DNA of 64,000 bases. Origin: Rhodoblastus acidophilus. GTDB lineage: Bacteria > Pseudomonadota > Alphaproteobacteria > Rhizobiales > Beijerinckiaceae. The position numbers were made by a program, and so were the translations under genes. Shown in pieces: positions 45,887-55,268 of this stretch. The stretch spans positions 1 through 64,000 of the forward strand of contig NZ_JAOQNX010000014.1 in the NCBI RefSeq assembly GCF_025961575.1, read 5' to 3'. A model generated the notes under the pieces. That model worked only from the letters and a program-made list of their open reading frames with translations. It had not been told where the DNA came from and did not search any database. Within the stretch, counting starts at the first letter, position 1. The number at the start of each line of letters is the position of its first letter.

Positions 45887-46789
45887 ATGATGAGATGGTC
45901 CCGTCGCCTGGCGCTCGCGGCGCTGGGTTTTGCGCTCGCCGGACCGGCGCTCGCGCAGGACACGCCCGCGCGTCCGAAAAAGCTGGTCATCGGCCTGTTG
46001 CCGACGGAATCCGCGCCGACGGTGATGCGGCTCAACGAGCCGCTGCGCGCCTATCTCCAGGAGACGCTGCACCTGCCGGTGGAAGTGGTGGTCGGCGCCA
46101 ATTACGCCGCCACTTCGGAGGCGCTGCGCTTCGGGCGCATCGACATCGCCTATCTCGGCCCGGTCACCTATATCCTGCAATCCAAACATGCGGGCTTGCA
46201 GCCCTTCGCGCGGCCGAGCCATCCCGGCGTCGGCCCGACCTTCCAGGCGACCATCATCGTCCCCGCCGACAGCAAGGCGCAAAAGCTCACCGATCTCAAG
46301 GGCGGCGAAATCGCCTTCGGCGACCCCGCCTCGACCTCGGGCACCTGGGTTCCGCGCTGGCAACTGCTTCACGAGGGGCTGATTTCCGAGCGGGATTACA
46401 AGCTGCGCGTGCTCGGCGCCCATGACGCCGTGGCGCTGGCCGTCGCCAACGGAAAAGTCGCCGCCGGCGGTCTGTCGAAACCGGTGTTCAATCGGCTGAT
46501 CAAGGAAGGCAAGATCGACGCGGCGAAAGTGCGCATCCTGCAGGATTCCCCGCCGATCCCCGAATATATGTGGACGTTTAGAGACGGGCTCGACCCCGCC
46601 TTCAAGGAAGAGGTGCGCAAGGCTTTCATCGAGGTCAAGGACCCCGCCGCCCTGGCCGTGTTCCGCGCCGAAGCTTTTATTCCCGCCGTGGACGCCGACG
46701 TCGACCGGGTGCGCCAGTGGATCGCCGCGATCCAGGCGGTGAGCGCGCAGACCGCGTGGAAGCCCGGCGAAGCCCCGGCCGCGCAATGA
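45887..46789 (+). CDS. PhnD-like oxyanion-binding protein
   Basis: 300 residues. A signal peptide (MMRWSRRLALAALGFALAGPALAQ) exports it to the periplasm. The mature part matches the phosphate/phosphite/phosphonate-binding PhnD family: GLLPTESAPTVMRLNEPL, ALRFGRIDIAYLGPVTYIL and ADSKAQKLTDLKGGEIAFGD with the Ser-Thr-Ser-Gly binding loop DPASTSGTW. Vanadate is a phosphate analogue, and the location beside the vnf genes suggests vanadate uptake, which is inference. Phosphite or phosphonate uptake is the alternative; no C-P lyase or ptxD is nearby. Confidence 0.85.
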   Translation: MMRWSRRLALAALGFALAGPALAQDTPARPKKLVIGLLPTESAPTVMRLNEPLRAYLQETLHLPVEVVVGANYAATSEALRFGRIDIAYLGPVTYILQSKHAGLQPFARPSHPGVGPTFQATIIVPADSKAQKLTDLKGGEIAFGDPASTSGTWVPRWQLLHEGLISERDYKLRVLGAHDAVALAVANGKVAAGGLSKPVFNRLIKEGKIDAAKVRILQDSPPIPEYMWTFRDGLDPAFKEEVRKAFIEVKDPAALAVFRAEAFIPAVDADVDRVRQWIAAIQAVSAQTAWKPGEAPAAQ

Positions 46790-47595
46790 CCGAAGCCGCT
46801 TACGCCGCGCTCGCCGGTGAATGGCGGCGCCGGCAGACGCGCCGGCAAGCGGCCTTGGCTCTGGCGGCGGCGGCGATCCTCGCCGCCTTCGCCTATGCCG
46901 GCGCGCTCGATCTGTCGCGCTATGCCGACGCTCTGCCCACCATCGCGCAATTGGCGAACGAATCTTTTCCGCCGGATTTTTCGCGCTGGCGCGAATGGGG
47001 ACGGCCGCTGCTGGAAACCCTGGCGACCGGCGTCGCCGGCACGGCGCTGGGCGCGGTTCTGGCGCTGCCGCTGGCCTCGCTCGCCGCCCGCAACGCCGGG
47101 GCGCCGGTCTGGCTCAACGAGATCGTGCGTTTCGGTCTTGGCGCGGTGCGCTCGCTGCCCGGCCTGATCTGGGGCGTGATTTTTGTTGCGGCGGTCGGGT
47201 TTGGGCCGCTGCCGGGCGTGCTGGCGCTCGGCGTGCATTCCACGGGGATGCTGGGAAAACTGTTTTTTGAAGCACTTGAGCATGTCGAGCCCGGCCCCGG
47301 CGCAGCTTTACGGGCTCAAGGCGCGTCACGACTCGGGGTGTTCCGTTTCGCCCTGCTGCCGCAGGCGCTGCCGCGCCTGACCGACGCGCTGATCTACCGG
47401 TTGGAGCACAATCTGCGCGCCGCGACGACGCTGGGCATTGTCGGCGCAGGCGGCTTTGGTCTGGAGATCGTCACCGCCTTCCACCTGTTCGAATATCGCG
47501 AGGCCTCGGCGCTGATCCTGGTGCTGCTGGGCCTGATCACCACGGTGAATTTTTTTGGCGCGCGTTTGCGGCGGATCATGTTGCGCGGGCATTGA
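46786..47595 (+). CDS. PhnE-like ABC importer permease
   Basis: 269 residues with about six membrane segments; the first is ALALAAAAILAAFAYAGAL. The coupling segment EHVEPGPGAALRAQGASRLGVFRFALLPQALP is the EAA loop of PhnE-type permeases. It overlaps the binding protein gene by four bases. A very strong 18-bp inverted repeat follows the stop by about 47 bases. Confidence 0.85.
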   Translation: MTEAAYAALAGEWRRRQTRRQAALALAAAAILAAFAYAGALDLSRYADALPTIAQLANESFPPDFSRWREWGRPLLETLATGVAGTALGAVLALPLASLAARNAGAPVWLNEIVRFGLGAVRSLPGLIWGVIFVAAVGFGPLPGVLALGVHSTGMLGKLFFEALEHVEPGPGAALRAQGASRLGVFRFALLPQALPRLTDALIYRLEHNLRAATTLGIVGAGGFGLEIVTAFHLFEYREASALILVLLGLITTVNFFGARLRRIMLRGH

Positions 47596-47641
47596 CGCCG
47601 GCTAAACCTCGCCTTCGTAGAAGTTTGATCGCGACATCCGC

Positions 47642-47683
47642 TAGAGCCCGTTCGGTGAAATCTCGTTCACCGAACGGGCTCTA
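47642..47683. terminator. 18-bp perfect inverted repeat after the importer operon
   Basis: TAGAGCCCGTTCGGTGAA pairs with TTCACCGAACGGGCTCTA around a 6-base loop. It has no long T-run (AATTCTTG follows), yet its stem makes termination or transcript protection very likely. It adjoins a dispersed repeat. Confidence 0.7.
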
Positions 47684-47684
47684 A

Positions 47685-47730
47685 ATTCTTGTTTGACCGC
47701 ATTTTCTTCACGCGCTCGAAAATGCTCTAA
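47685..47730. repeat. Dispersed intergenic repeat, shorter copy
   Basis: The core GCATTTTCTTCACGCG...CTCGAAAATGCTCTAA is shared with a longer copy at 59250-59312. This copy lacks the inner AACCGGAAACCGCTTCG. The ends GCATTTTC/GAAAATGC are inverted, so the element can fold into a hairpin. It is probably a small non-autonomous palindromic element. Confidence 0.8.
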
Positions 47731-47856
47731 TGGCTGAGCGGGGACACCGCCGCCTCGGCATCGCGCATCCACCCCGAACAATCGATAGGCCGGCGCGCGG
47801 CTGAGAGCGACACAGCCGAAATAGTCCGGGCGCTGCGCCAAAAACCAAGACAGTCT

Positions 47857-48903
47857 TCAGTTCGGCGCGGTCGCATAGCGCAGCAGAATATTGAGTTGGG
47901 GCTTGTCTCGCCCATCTTTCGGCTCAATCGAAAACATATAGTCGCCCCACCAAGGGCCGGCAGCCCAATAGGTCCAGCCGAGCCAAACGTCGCGGTTACG
48001 CGCCATATAGCCGACCAGAGCGCGGGCTTCGGCGAGCGCCTGCGGCGAAGAGGAAAACCCGAACTCACCGAGAAAGCCGCGCGCCTTCTCGCGCCGGGCC
48101 CATTCGGTGAAGGCGGCAAGGCGGGTGGCGCCAGCGCCGGGCGTGACATTCGGCGAGCCGCCAGAACTGTCGCCGTCGAGATATTGATGGACCTCGTAAG
48201 CGAAATTGTCGGCGGGATCCTCGAGCTTCTTCATCACCGCGGCATTGTCCGTGACGGTCCAGGAATGGGCGCCGCTCCAGTAGGAGCCGGGCGCAAGAAC
48301 AAGCTGTTTCGCGCCGGCTTTTCGGATGGCGGCGATCGCCGCATTGGCCGCGCCAAGCCATTCGGCCGCGGTCTGCTCGTGCGGTTCGTTCATCAAGCCG
48401 AAGATGACATTGGGTTTGTCGCGCAAGGCCATTGCGGCGCTCGCCCAGGCTAGGACGAAGCTGCGGGTCGCGGCGGCGTCGCGCCCAATCAGGCCCTCCC
48501 TGGTTCGTCCGAATTGGTGGAAGTCGACGATGATCTCGGCGTCGGCCGTGGCCGCATCGTCGATGAGCGCCACGAGCGCGCGCCAGTCGTCGGACGGCAT
48601 GGCCTGTCCGCCATCGGCGGAGATGACGAACAGACGCTCCATCAGCACGGGAATGCGGAAGACGCGAAGGCCTTGGCGGCGAAAATGCCGGATTTCTGCG
48701 ATCGTAGGAACGACGTAGTCGAAGTTGATGCGATCGCGGCCTGGGTTGAGCTCGGCGCCAGACAAATTTACGCCGGTCTTCCAGCGGTTTAGAGATCGGG
48801 GGTCTTCGGCGAGGGCCGGAGCGACCGCAAGCATCGCCAGCGAGGCGATCGGCAAGACAAACGCCACGATGCTTCTGCGGCCTTTTCGAAAGGAGGCGTT
48901 CAC
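47857..48903 (-). CDS. Secreted GH5 family glycoside hydrolase
   Basis: 348 residues starting at GTG 48903, which overlaps the acyltransferase stop as GTGA. A signal peptide (RSIVAFVLPIASLAMLAVAPALA) is followed by a cellulase (GH5) barrel: the general acid in FGLMNEPHEQ and the nucleophile Glu in GFLGEFGF, with VDFHQF between. GH5 enzymes cut beta-1,4-glucans or mannans. In a non-plant-degrading bacterium it most likely trims its own exopolysaccharide, fitting the adjacent acyltransferase gene. Confidence 0.87.
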   Translation of the reverse strand: MNASFRKGRRSIVAFVLPIASLAMLAVAPALAEDPRSLNRWKTGVNLSGAELNPGRDRINFDYVVPTIAEIRHFRRQGLRVFRIPVLMERLFVISADGGQAMPSDDWRALVALIDDAATADAEIIVDFHQFGRTREGLIGRDAAATRSFVLAWASAAMALRDKPNVIFGLMNEPHEQTAAEWLGAANAAIAAIRKAGAKQLVLAPGSYWSGAHSWTVTDNAAVMKKLEDPADNFAYEVHQYLDGDSSGGSPNVTPGAGATRLAAFTEWARREKARGFLGEFGFSSSPQALAEARALVGYMARNRDVWLGWTYWAAGPWWGDYMFSIEPKDGRDKPQLNILLRYATAPN

Positions 48904-49997
48904 GTCAGCGCGCTGCTCGGCCGCCGACGAAGGAGCGAAAGTGATTTCAGCGCCATCGCGGGTTTTTCGATGAAGTGCCACGAGAAACTCGCGGGAACGA
49001 GCGTCAGAACAAAGGCGGCGATCGCTTGCTGCAGCGGATGCCATCCCGGCGTCGCCGAGATGATCATCTGTTGAATGGGATAGGCATAGATGTAGATGCC
49101 GTAGGAATAGTCGGGCAAGGAGCTGATCGCCGCCAAAGCCCTGTTTCGGCGGAAGGCGACCCAGAGCGTGAACAGCGAAATGGTGGCCGCCGCCAGCACG
49201 GTGTAAAGCGCGGTTCCCGAAAAGCAGGCCGCCAGCGCCACCGCGCCAAGGCATGCAAAGAGTGTCGGAGTCGATTTGGCGCGCGCCTGGAACCAGGCTC
49301 CGATCGCGAACGGAAAAAACAGCGAGAGAATGTTGGTGATCTGCACCGGCGTGGCGCGACCGCTGAACACAATGAGCGCATGCGCCGTTGCGCAGGCCAG
49401 GCCGGCCGTCAGTATCGCGTGAGCGAAATTCAGCCGGCTCGCGCGCGTCGCCACATAGATCAGGAAGACCGCCAGATAGCAGGCGACCTCGTAGCGCAAC
49501 GTCCACAACGAACCGTTCACCTGGGTCGAGACATTGTGCTGAAACACGCCGGGCAGCGCATATTCAGTCCCCAGAAGCGTTCCCGTGCCGAACACAAATT
49601 TCAGCGTCTGACCGCTCGACAGATAGGTCCTGAGATCGACGTCCGAAAAAGGAAAAACGATCAGCGCTGTCAGCGTCGTGCAAACCAGCAGGCCAGGGAG
49701 AATGCGCAGCGCGCGCGCTTTCCAGAAATCGGCTGCGCTGCGGCGCTGCGCGGACCCGCAGATCAGATAGCCGCTGAGCGTGAAGAATATGACGACGGCC
49801 GACCAACCAAGATCGAGGCCGGTTGCGCGGCCATAGAGCCCGTCCAATCCGCGCAGGCCCCAGGCATGCGCAACGATGACGGCCGATGCAGCGATCCAGC
49901 GAAGCGCCTCGAAATTGTTTGCCGCGCCGCGACGGTGATCGGCCGCGCGCGGCCGGGCCGTCCCGGACTCGTCTGGATCAACACGGGTCATGAGCAT
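48900..49997 (-). CDS. Acyltransferase family 3 membrane protein
   Basis: 365 residues with about ten membrane segments and the Acyl_transf_3 motifs NNFEALRWIAASAVIVAHAW at the N-terminus, FFTLSGYLICG and RALRILPGL. Members acetylate or succinylate sugars of LPS, exopolysaccharide or Nod factors, moving acyl groups across the membrane. Two close ATGs (49997 and 49991) are possible; GAGG lies upstream of both. It is translationally coupled to the GH5 gene, so the pair probably acts on one extracellular glycan. Confidence 0.85.
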   Translation of the reverse strand: MLMTRVDPDESGTARPRAADHRRGAANNFEALRWIAASAVIVAHAWGLRGLDGLYGRATGLDLGWSAVVIFFTLSGYLICGSAQRRSAADFWKARALRILPGLLVCTTLTALIVFPFSDVDLRTYLSSGQTLKFVFGTGTLLGTEYALPGVFQHNVSTQVNGSLWTLRYEVACYLAVFLIYVATRASRLNFAHAILTAGLACATAHALIVFSGRATPVQITNILSLFFPFAIGAWFQARAKSTPTLFACLGAVALAACFSGTALYTVLAAATISLFTLWVAFRRNRALAAISSLPDYSYGIYIYAYPIQQMIISATPGWHPLQQAIAAFVLTLVPASFSWHFIEKPAMALKSLSLLRRRPSSALT

Positions 49998-50414
49998 AAT
50001 CCTCGTCGAGACCGGCAAATATCGCAGAAAAGAAAACCCGGCCGCGCCATTGCGCGGTTTCCCCTCGGATCTCAAACATTCAAATTTGAACGCCCGAAGA
50101 CTATCTCTCCGATGGTTGCCGCCAGCAAGAGACGTGCGCGCGCGTTCGTGGAAAGTGGTAAACTTCATCGGGCTCTCGTCGAAGCCAAGGGCGCACGCCC
50201 ATGACAAAGCAGATCGCGCCCGCGCGCGCAGCGCCAGGAGATTGCACATCAGCCGATAAACGATGTTCGGAAATTGGTTCGGCCGCAGGGCGCTTGCGTT
50301 CAAGAACAAATGAAATCCGCAGGCGCCTGTCGCTACGGCGCTCCCAGACTGGAATTTGCGAGCGGCCAGCGGAGATTTCGGCGGCTTGACGTTCCCTCCA
50401 GGCTGAGCGCCACC
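49998..50414. other. Gap of about 417 bases without a supported gene
   Basis: Both flanking genes read leftwards. The part near 49998 should hold the acyltransferase promoter and the part near 50414 the AraC 3' end. I see no hairpin with T-run, no repeat and no coding signal. Confidence 0.4.
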
Positions 50415-51488
50415 TCAGGCGCCGCCCTCCGTCGCCTTCCACCCCGACTTGAATTCGACAGGGCTCAATCCTGTCGCCTTCTGAAACGCCCGACGAAAGC
50501 TGCGCGCGTCGGAATAGCCCAAAAATTCCGCGGTCCGCTCCACGGTTTCGCCGTCACGCAAAAAACTTTTCGCCTTGCGGATGCGCTGCAGCGCGACCAT
50601 TTCGGAGAAGCGCACGCCCTCGCGCGCCAAGAGCCTGTCGAGCGAGCGCTCGCTAATGCCCAGTTCTGCGGAAACCTCCCGTCGTCCGCGCAGCGTCCCA
50701 TCCCGGGCGACGATGCGCTCGACCAGGCCGCGCGCGTCGATCCGGCCGAGGGCGGCCAGCTCCCGGTCGGCCGTGCGGCGCAGCATGTGCGCGGCGGCGG
50801 GATCGGGAAAACGCAAGGGCGCGCACAGGTCGCGGCTGCGATAGACGATGCAGGAGCGGTCGGCGTCATCGAGGATGCGCGCCGAGAGCCGCCGCGCCAA
50901 AATCGCCTTGAGACCACGTTCCAGGCGTCCCTCGATTTCGAAGCGGATGGGCTCGGGCGTTGCGCCGGGCAGCTGGCGCAGCAGGTGGACGACGGAGAGC
51001 AGGTGATCGAGGCGCCAGAATTGCCCGAGTTCGTCGTCTGCGTAGAGGTCGCGGGCGACGACCGCCGTCTCCTCGCCGCAGGTCTCCATCTCCAGCCGCA
51101 ACACCGAGCCGGCGAGCGTCTGATAGGCGAGCGCGAAGCGCAGCGCGGCTTCGGCGGAGGCTTGCACCATGGCGCCGAGCCCGACGATGCCGTAATTGGC
51201 GATGGATTTGCGAAACGCATGTTCGACGGCGAGTTCCTGGCCGAGCATGCGCCGGGCGCGAACGTAAGCCTGCCGCGCCTCCATATAGCTGAAGCGCCGG
51301 CCGTCGTCGGCGGGATGCGTCCCCTCGAACTCGAGGAAAGGAAAGATCTCGCGCGCGTTCCAGCCGCGCTCGACGGCATGGGCGATCAGCGGCGACAGGA
51401 CATGCAGCGGCACCACCCGGTCATGCGCCGAGGCGAACGGACCGCGCTCCGACTTTCCGGCCAAAACTGTCCCCTTTTCTGGCGGCAT
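50415..51488 (-). CDS. AraC-family transcriptional regulator
   Basis: 357 residues. The N-terminal 200 resemble the arabinose-binding-like regulatory domain of the OruR/GbdR group (PLHVLSPLIAHAVERGWNAR, IANYGIVGLGAMVQASAEAAL). The C-terminal 100 contain the AraC HTH pair: VSAELGISERSLDRLLAREG and VERTAEFLGYSDARSFRRAF. The ATG at 51488 is used; a frame continuing upstream has no support. It is divergent from the small secreted protein and DUF1254 genes, which it may control. Confidence 0.87.
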   Translation of the reverse strand: MPPEKGTVLAGKSERGPFASAHDRVVPLHVLSPLIAHAVERGWNAREIFPFLEFEGTHPADDGRRFSYMEARQAYVRARRMLGQELAVEHAFRKSIANYGIVGLGAMVQASAEAALRFALAYQTLAGSVLRLEMETCGEETAVVARDLYADDELGQFWRLDHLLSVVHLLRQLPGATPEPIRFEIEGRLERGLKAILARRLSARILDDADRSCIVYRSRDLCAPLRFPDPAAAHMLRRTADRELAALGRIDARGLVERIVARDGTLRGRREVSAELGISERSLDRLLAREGVRFSEMVALQRIRKAKSFLRDGETVERTAEFLGYSDARSFRRAFQKATGLSPVEFKSGWKATEGGA

Positions 51489-51742
51489 CTGTCCTTGGCC
51501 CCCGTCCCAGGTTTCCTTAGCGTTTGATCGAAGCGTCACTGACCGGCCCCGATCCGCATCATGCAGCGGAAAGGACCGGGACGCAATTTGGGCTGTTTTC
51601 GCGACATTTTGAAATGAACGGGGAGCCGCGGGGTGAACAATCCCGGCGCGTGACGTGGGCGCGCGCGCCGTTCCGCAGGGGCTGCCGCAACGATTTTCAC
51701 CGGGTCCGCCGCCAAACGGCGGTCGCAGCAGAGGGATGGGCA

Positions 51743-51937
51743 ATGAAGAAATTTCTGTTTGCTTTCGGCGTGGTCGCGCTCCTCGTCGAACCGGCTTCCG
51801 CCGCCGGTGTGATCCTCGCCAATCCGGCCGACGCCGTGGTCGGCGTCCAGCCGGAACAGACGGTGACCCGCGCCGGCGTCGCGCATCGCTCGTCGCGCCG
51901 CACGGCCCGCCGGGTCAATCGACGCCACGCCTATTGA
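51743..51937 (+). CDS. Small secreted basic protein
   Basis: 64 residues. A signal peptide MKKFLFAFGVVALLVEPASA is followed by a short mature part ending in an Arg/His-rich tail (RSSRRTARRVNRRHAY). A GAGGGATGG-type site precedes the ATG at 51743. No family is recognised. The mature peptide of about 43 residues is strongly basic; it could bind polyanions or the cell wall. Confidence 0.6.
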   Translation: MKKFLFAFGVVALLVEPASAAGVILANPADAVVGVQPEQTVTRAGVAHRSSRRTARRVNRRHAY

Positions 51938-52075
51938 TCCGCAACAACCAGCGCGCGGCCGCCTCCGCCTGAAATGCGGGGGCGGCTTGCCTTTCTGCGC
52001 GCGACGGCGCGGCCGCCTCCCGGGGCCGGGGCCTATCTGATCCGTGACTTCACTCGTCAAACCTATGAGGCTTAC

Positions 52076-53500
52076 GTGGATTTTGACAGACGCGCCGCCA
52101 TGATCGGCGGCATCGGACTGCTCACTGGCGCCGCGGTCGCGCCGCGCGCGGCGCTCGCCTTCGACCATCCGCTCGCCGACCTCGTCGAAGGCGCCGAGGA
52201 TTTTCATATCGCCTCCGACGCCTATGTTTTCGGCTATCCGCTGGTCACCATGGAGATGACCCGGCGCGTGATGACCAATGTGGCCGAGCCCGCCGGGACC
52301 CGCGCGCCGATGGGACAGCTGATCAAGGCGCGCGAATATCCGACCGCCAAATTTCGCGACGTCACCGCACCCAATGCCGACACGCTCTACACCATGTCAT
52401 TCTTCGACGTCGGCGCCGAGCCCTGGGTGGTCAGCATTCCCGACATGAAGGGCCGCTACTTCCTGCTGCCGTTCCTCGACGGATGGACCAATGTCTTCGC
52501 CGCTCCCGGCAGCCGCACGACCGGAACTGACGCACAAACTTTTGTCATCACTGGTCCAGGCTGGAGCGGGGCCGTGCCCGCCGGCGCAACCCAGCTCAAG
52601 TCGCCCACTGCGATCGTCTGGATGCTCGGCCGCATCTATTGCACCGGCACGCCCGAGGATTACGCGGCGGTGCATGCGCTTCAGGACGCGTTCAAGGTGC
52701 AGCCGCTCAGCACGTGGGGCAAGGATTACAAGCCGCCGGCGGGAACCGTCGATCCCTCGGTCGACATGAAGACGCCGGTCCGCGACCAGGTCAACAAGCT
52801 GTCCGCACGCGACTATTTCACTCTGCTCGCCGAGCTGCTGAAGCGGAACCCACCCGCCGCCGCGGACGCTCCCGCGCTGGAGCGATTTAAAGAGATCGGA
52901 TTGGAGGCCGGAAAGAGTTTTAATTCGGAGGCCCTCGACCACCGCTATGACGAGCGCCTGCCGCGGCTGGCCTACGATCGCATCCTCCTGCAACTGACCT
53001 CGCTCAAGCGGGAGCACGGCTGGCTGTTCACCACCAAGACCGGCTCCTACGGGACCGACTATCTGCAACGCGCCTTCATCACGGCGATCGGCCTCGGCGC
53101 CAACCTGCCGCAGGACGCCGTCTATCCGATGTCGCAGCGCGCCTCGCTGCTCCACGCCTACGAGGGCGCGCACAATTACGAACTTCGGTTCGCAAAGGGC
53201 GAGCTTCCGCCGGTCAAGGGGTTCTGGTCGCTGACCATGTACGACGAGGAGATGTTCTTCGTCGCCAATCCGATCAACCGCTATTCCATGAGCGTGCGCA
53301 CCAATCCGAAATACGAGCCGGACGGGTCTCTGGTGATCTACATCCAGAACGAAAGCCCCGGCGCGGAGAAGGAAGCCAACTGGCTGCCCGCGCCAAAAGG
53401 CAAATTCCACCTGATGCTGCGTCTTTACTGGCCCAGCGAGAACGATCCATCGATTCTCAACGGCTCCTGGGAGCCGCCGGCGGTGAAGCGCGCGCGCTAA
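52076..53500 (+). CDS. DUF1254/DUF1214 protein
   Basis: 474 residues with an N-terminal export signal (DRRAAMIGGIGLLTGAAVAPRAALA). The DUF1254 part (SDAYVFGYPLVTMEMTRR, PNADTLYTMSFFDV) is followed by the DUF1214 part (NRYSMSVRTNPKYEPDGSL, NWLPAPKGKFHLMLRLYWP). Function is unknown; the family is common in the periplasm. I take GTG 52076, with GAGG five bases upstream, as the start. It is followed 31 bases later by an HdeA-like gene on the same strand. Confidence 0.85.
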   Translation: MDFDRRAAMIGGIGLLTGAAVAPRAALAFDHPLADLVEGAEDFHIASDAYVFGYPLVTMEMTRRVMTNVAEPAGTRAPMGQLIKAREYPTAKFRDVTAPNADTLYTMSFFDVGAEPWVVSIPDMKGRYFLLPFLDGWTNVFAAPGSRTTGTDAQTFVITGPGWSGAVPAGATQLKSPTAIVWMLGRIYCTGTPEDYAAVHALQDAFKVQPLSTWGKDYKPPAGTVDPSVDMKTPVRDQVNKLSARDYFTLLAELLKRNPPAAADAPALERFKEIGLEAGKSFNSEALDHRYDERLPRLAYDRILLQLTSLKREHGWLFTTKTGSYGTDYLQRAFITAIGLGANLPQDAVYPMSQRASLLHAYEGAHNYELRFAKGELPPVKGFWSLTMYDEEMFFVANPINRYSMSVRTNPKYEPDGSLVIYIQNESPGAEKEANWLPAPKGKFHLMLRLYWPSENDPSILNGSWEPPAVKRAR

Positions 53501-53531
53501 AAACCGGTTTTTCATAATGCGGGGGATTTTC

Positions 53532-53885
53532 ATGAAACATGCGCTGGCTCTCGGAATTTTCGCCGCAGTTGCGTCAATGGGCGCGGCCAAGGCCGATCCG
53601 GTCGAACTCACGGCCTATACCGACGCCAAGGGATGGATCGACGTGCAGGAGCTGACCTGCGCGCAACTGGCCAACACCTTTCAGGAAGACGCCGATTATC
53701 TGACCGTCTGGTACAGCGGCTGGTACAATGGCCTGGCCCACAAGCATTTCATGAAGCCGGACCGCGCCAAGGCGCTCGAACACAATCTGATCATGTATTG
53801 CAAGGCGAACCAGGACAAGAAGATCATCCAGGGCCTGGAAGTGGTCTTCAAGGAATGGCGCGAGAAGAACGGCATCCGCGAGTAA
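53532..53885 (+). CDS. HdeA/HdeB-like periplasmic acid-stress protein
   Basis: 117 residues. The signal peptide MKHALALGIFAAVASMGAAKA leads to a mature HdeA/B-type domain with two Cys (ELTCAQLAN and MYCKANQDKK) that would form the family's disulphide; DYLTVWYSGWYNGLA is the hydrophobic centre. HdeA-type chaperones hold periplasmic proteins soluble at low pH. The GGGGGA site sets the ATG at 53532. Co-transcription with the DUF1254 gene is likely. Confidence 0.82.
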   Translation: MKHALALGIFAAVASMGAAKADPVELTAYTDAKGWIDVQELTCAQLANTFQEDADYLTVWYSGWYNGLAHKHFMKPDRAKALEHNLIMYCKANQDKKIIQGLEVVFKEWREKNGIRE

Positions 53886-53927
53886 GGTTTTCGATCCCGG
53901 CGGCGGTCGCCGCCGCCGGGATTTCCG

Positions 53928-55178
53928 TCATTTTGAACGCCGGATCTCGGCGGCGAGGCGCTCCACCGCCGGCAGCGCGTGCTTGAAGAATTTTCGCAGA
54001 CCCGAACACAGATAGTTCAAGCCGGGCTCGCCGTCCGGCGCGCGGATCAGGCGGTTACGCGGGCACTCGCCCCAGCAGTCGATCTTGAACGGGCATTCGC
54101 GGCAATAAAGCGGCAAAGTCTCCGATTTGGCGAAGCCGAATTTGACCTGATCCGGCGAGAACACCATTTTGTCGAGCGGCGTCTCGCGCAGCGATCCCAG
54201 CCGATATTCCGGATAGACGTAATGGTCGCAGGCGTAGAGCCCGCCATCGTGCTCCAGTGCGAGACTCTTGCCGCAGTACTCGCTGTAAACGCACATTTGC
54301 GAGGGCATTTCGAGATGCTGCGCGACCAGCGTTTCGAAATGCGTGACCAGCACTTTTCCCACGTCTTTGCGCAGCCATTCGTCGAAGGCGCGCGACAGGA
54401 AATAGCCGTAGTCCTCGGGATCGACCGACCAATCGGTGACGATGGAGTTTTCGTGACCCGGTCGCGCCTGCGGAGTGCCGAGGATCGGCAATTCCGCCTG
54501 ACGGCGCGACTGGGGCGCCGCGACCTCAAAATTTTTCGGCTCGACGACGGGAATGAACTGGATGGTCGTCGACCCCACGTCCTTTCGCAGGAAACGGTAG
54601 ACGTCGAGCGGGCGCTTGGCGTTGCCGCGATGCACGCAGGTGAGCGTGGTGAAGCGCACGTTTTGCGCGCGCAAAACTTCGACCGCCGCCATCACCTTGT
54701 CAAAAGTCGGGGCGCCGCCCTTGTTGACGCGATAAAGGTCGTGCAACTCGCGCGGCCCATCGATGCTCAGGCCGACGAGGAAACGATTTTCGCGCAGGAA
54801 CTTCGCCCAGTCCTCATCGATCAGCACGCCATTGGTTTGCAGGTCGTTCTCGATCCTCTGGCCGGGCCGGGCGTATTTCTTCTGCAAGGCGACGACGCGG
54901 CGGAAGAAATCGAGGCCGCGCAAGGTCGGCTCGCCACCCTGCCAGGTGAACACCACCTCGGGACCGGTGACCCCTTCGATGTACTGCCGGACGAAGAGGT
55001 CGAGCGTCTCGTCGCTCATCTCTCCCGCGCCGGGTCCCCCGGCCAGGCGCTCCTTGCTGAGATAAAAACAATAGGCGCAATCGAGATTGCAGGTGGAGCC
55101 CGCGGGCTTCGCCACGATGTGAAAGGCGCGATGCCCCGCCGCGCCTAGCTGTTGCGGAATGCTGTATTTGTCGATCAT
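53928..55178 (-). CDS. Anaerobic sulfatase-maturating enzyme (radical SAM)
   Basis: 416 residues. The radical SAM motif CNLDCAYCFY near residue 34, the SPASM-type auxiliary-cluster cysteines near the C-terminus (CVYSEYCGKSL, CRECPFKIDCWGECPRN) and TWQGGEPTL are those of AtsB/anSME. It oxidises the active-site Ser or Cys of sulfatases to formylglycine. The partner is the sulfatase gene starting on the same strand immediately upstream, which has the Ser-type motif. The ATG at 55178 is chosen because the conserved region begins about 14 residues later. Confidence 0.9.
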   Translation of the reverse strand: MIDKYSIPQQLGAAGHRAFHIVAKPAGSTCNLDCAYCFYLSKERLAGGPGAGEMSDETLDLFVRQYIEGVTGPEVVFTWQGGEPTLRGLDFFRRVVALQKKYARPGQRIENDLQTNGVLIDEDWAKFLRENRFLVGLSIDGPRELHDLYRVNKGGAPTFDKVMAAVEVLRAQNVRFTTLTCVHRGNAKRPLDVYRFLRKDVGSTTIQFIPVVEPKNFEVAAPQSRRQAELPILGTPQARPGHENSIVTDWSVDPEDYGYFLSRAFDEWLRKDVGKVLVTHFETLVAQHLEMPSQMCVYSEYCGKSLALEHDGGLYACDHYVYPEYRLGSLRETPLDKMVFSPDQVKFGFAKSETLPLYCRECPFKIDCWGECPRNRLIRAPDGEPGLNYLCSGLRKFFKHALPAVERLAAEIRRSK

Positions 55179-55268
55179 CGCAGGCTCGGTCGGCGCACAC
55201 GGTTTTAACGCATGCGGGGGCTCGCAAGCCCCCGCTGTCACGGGCGGTTCGCCCGCCTGAACCAGAGA

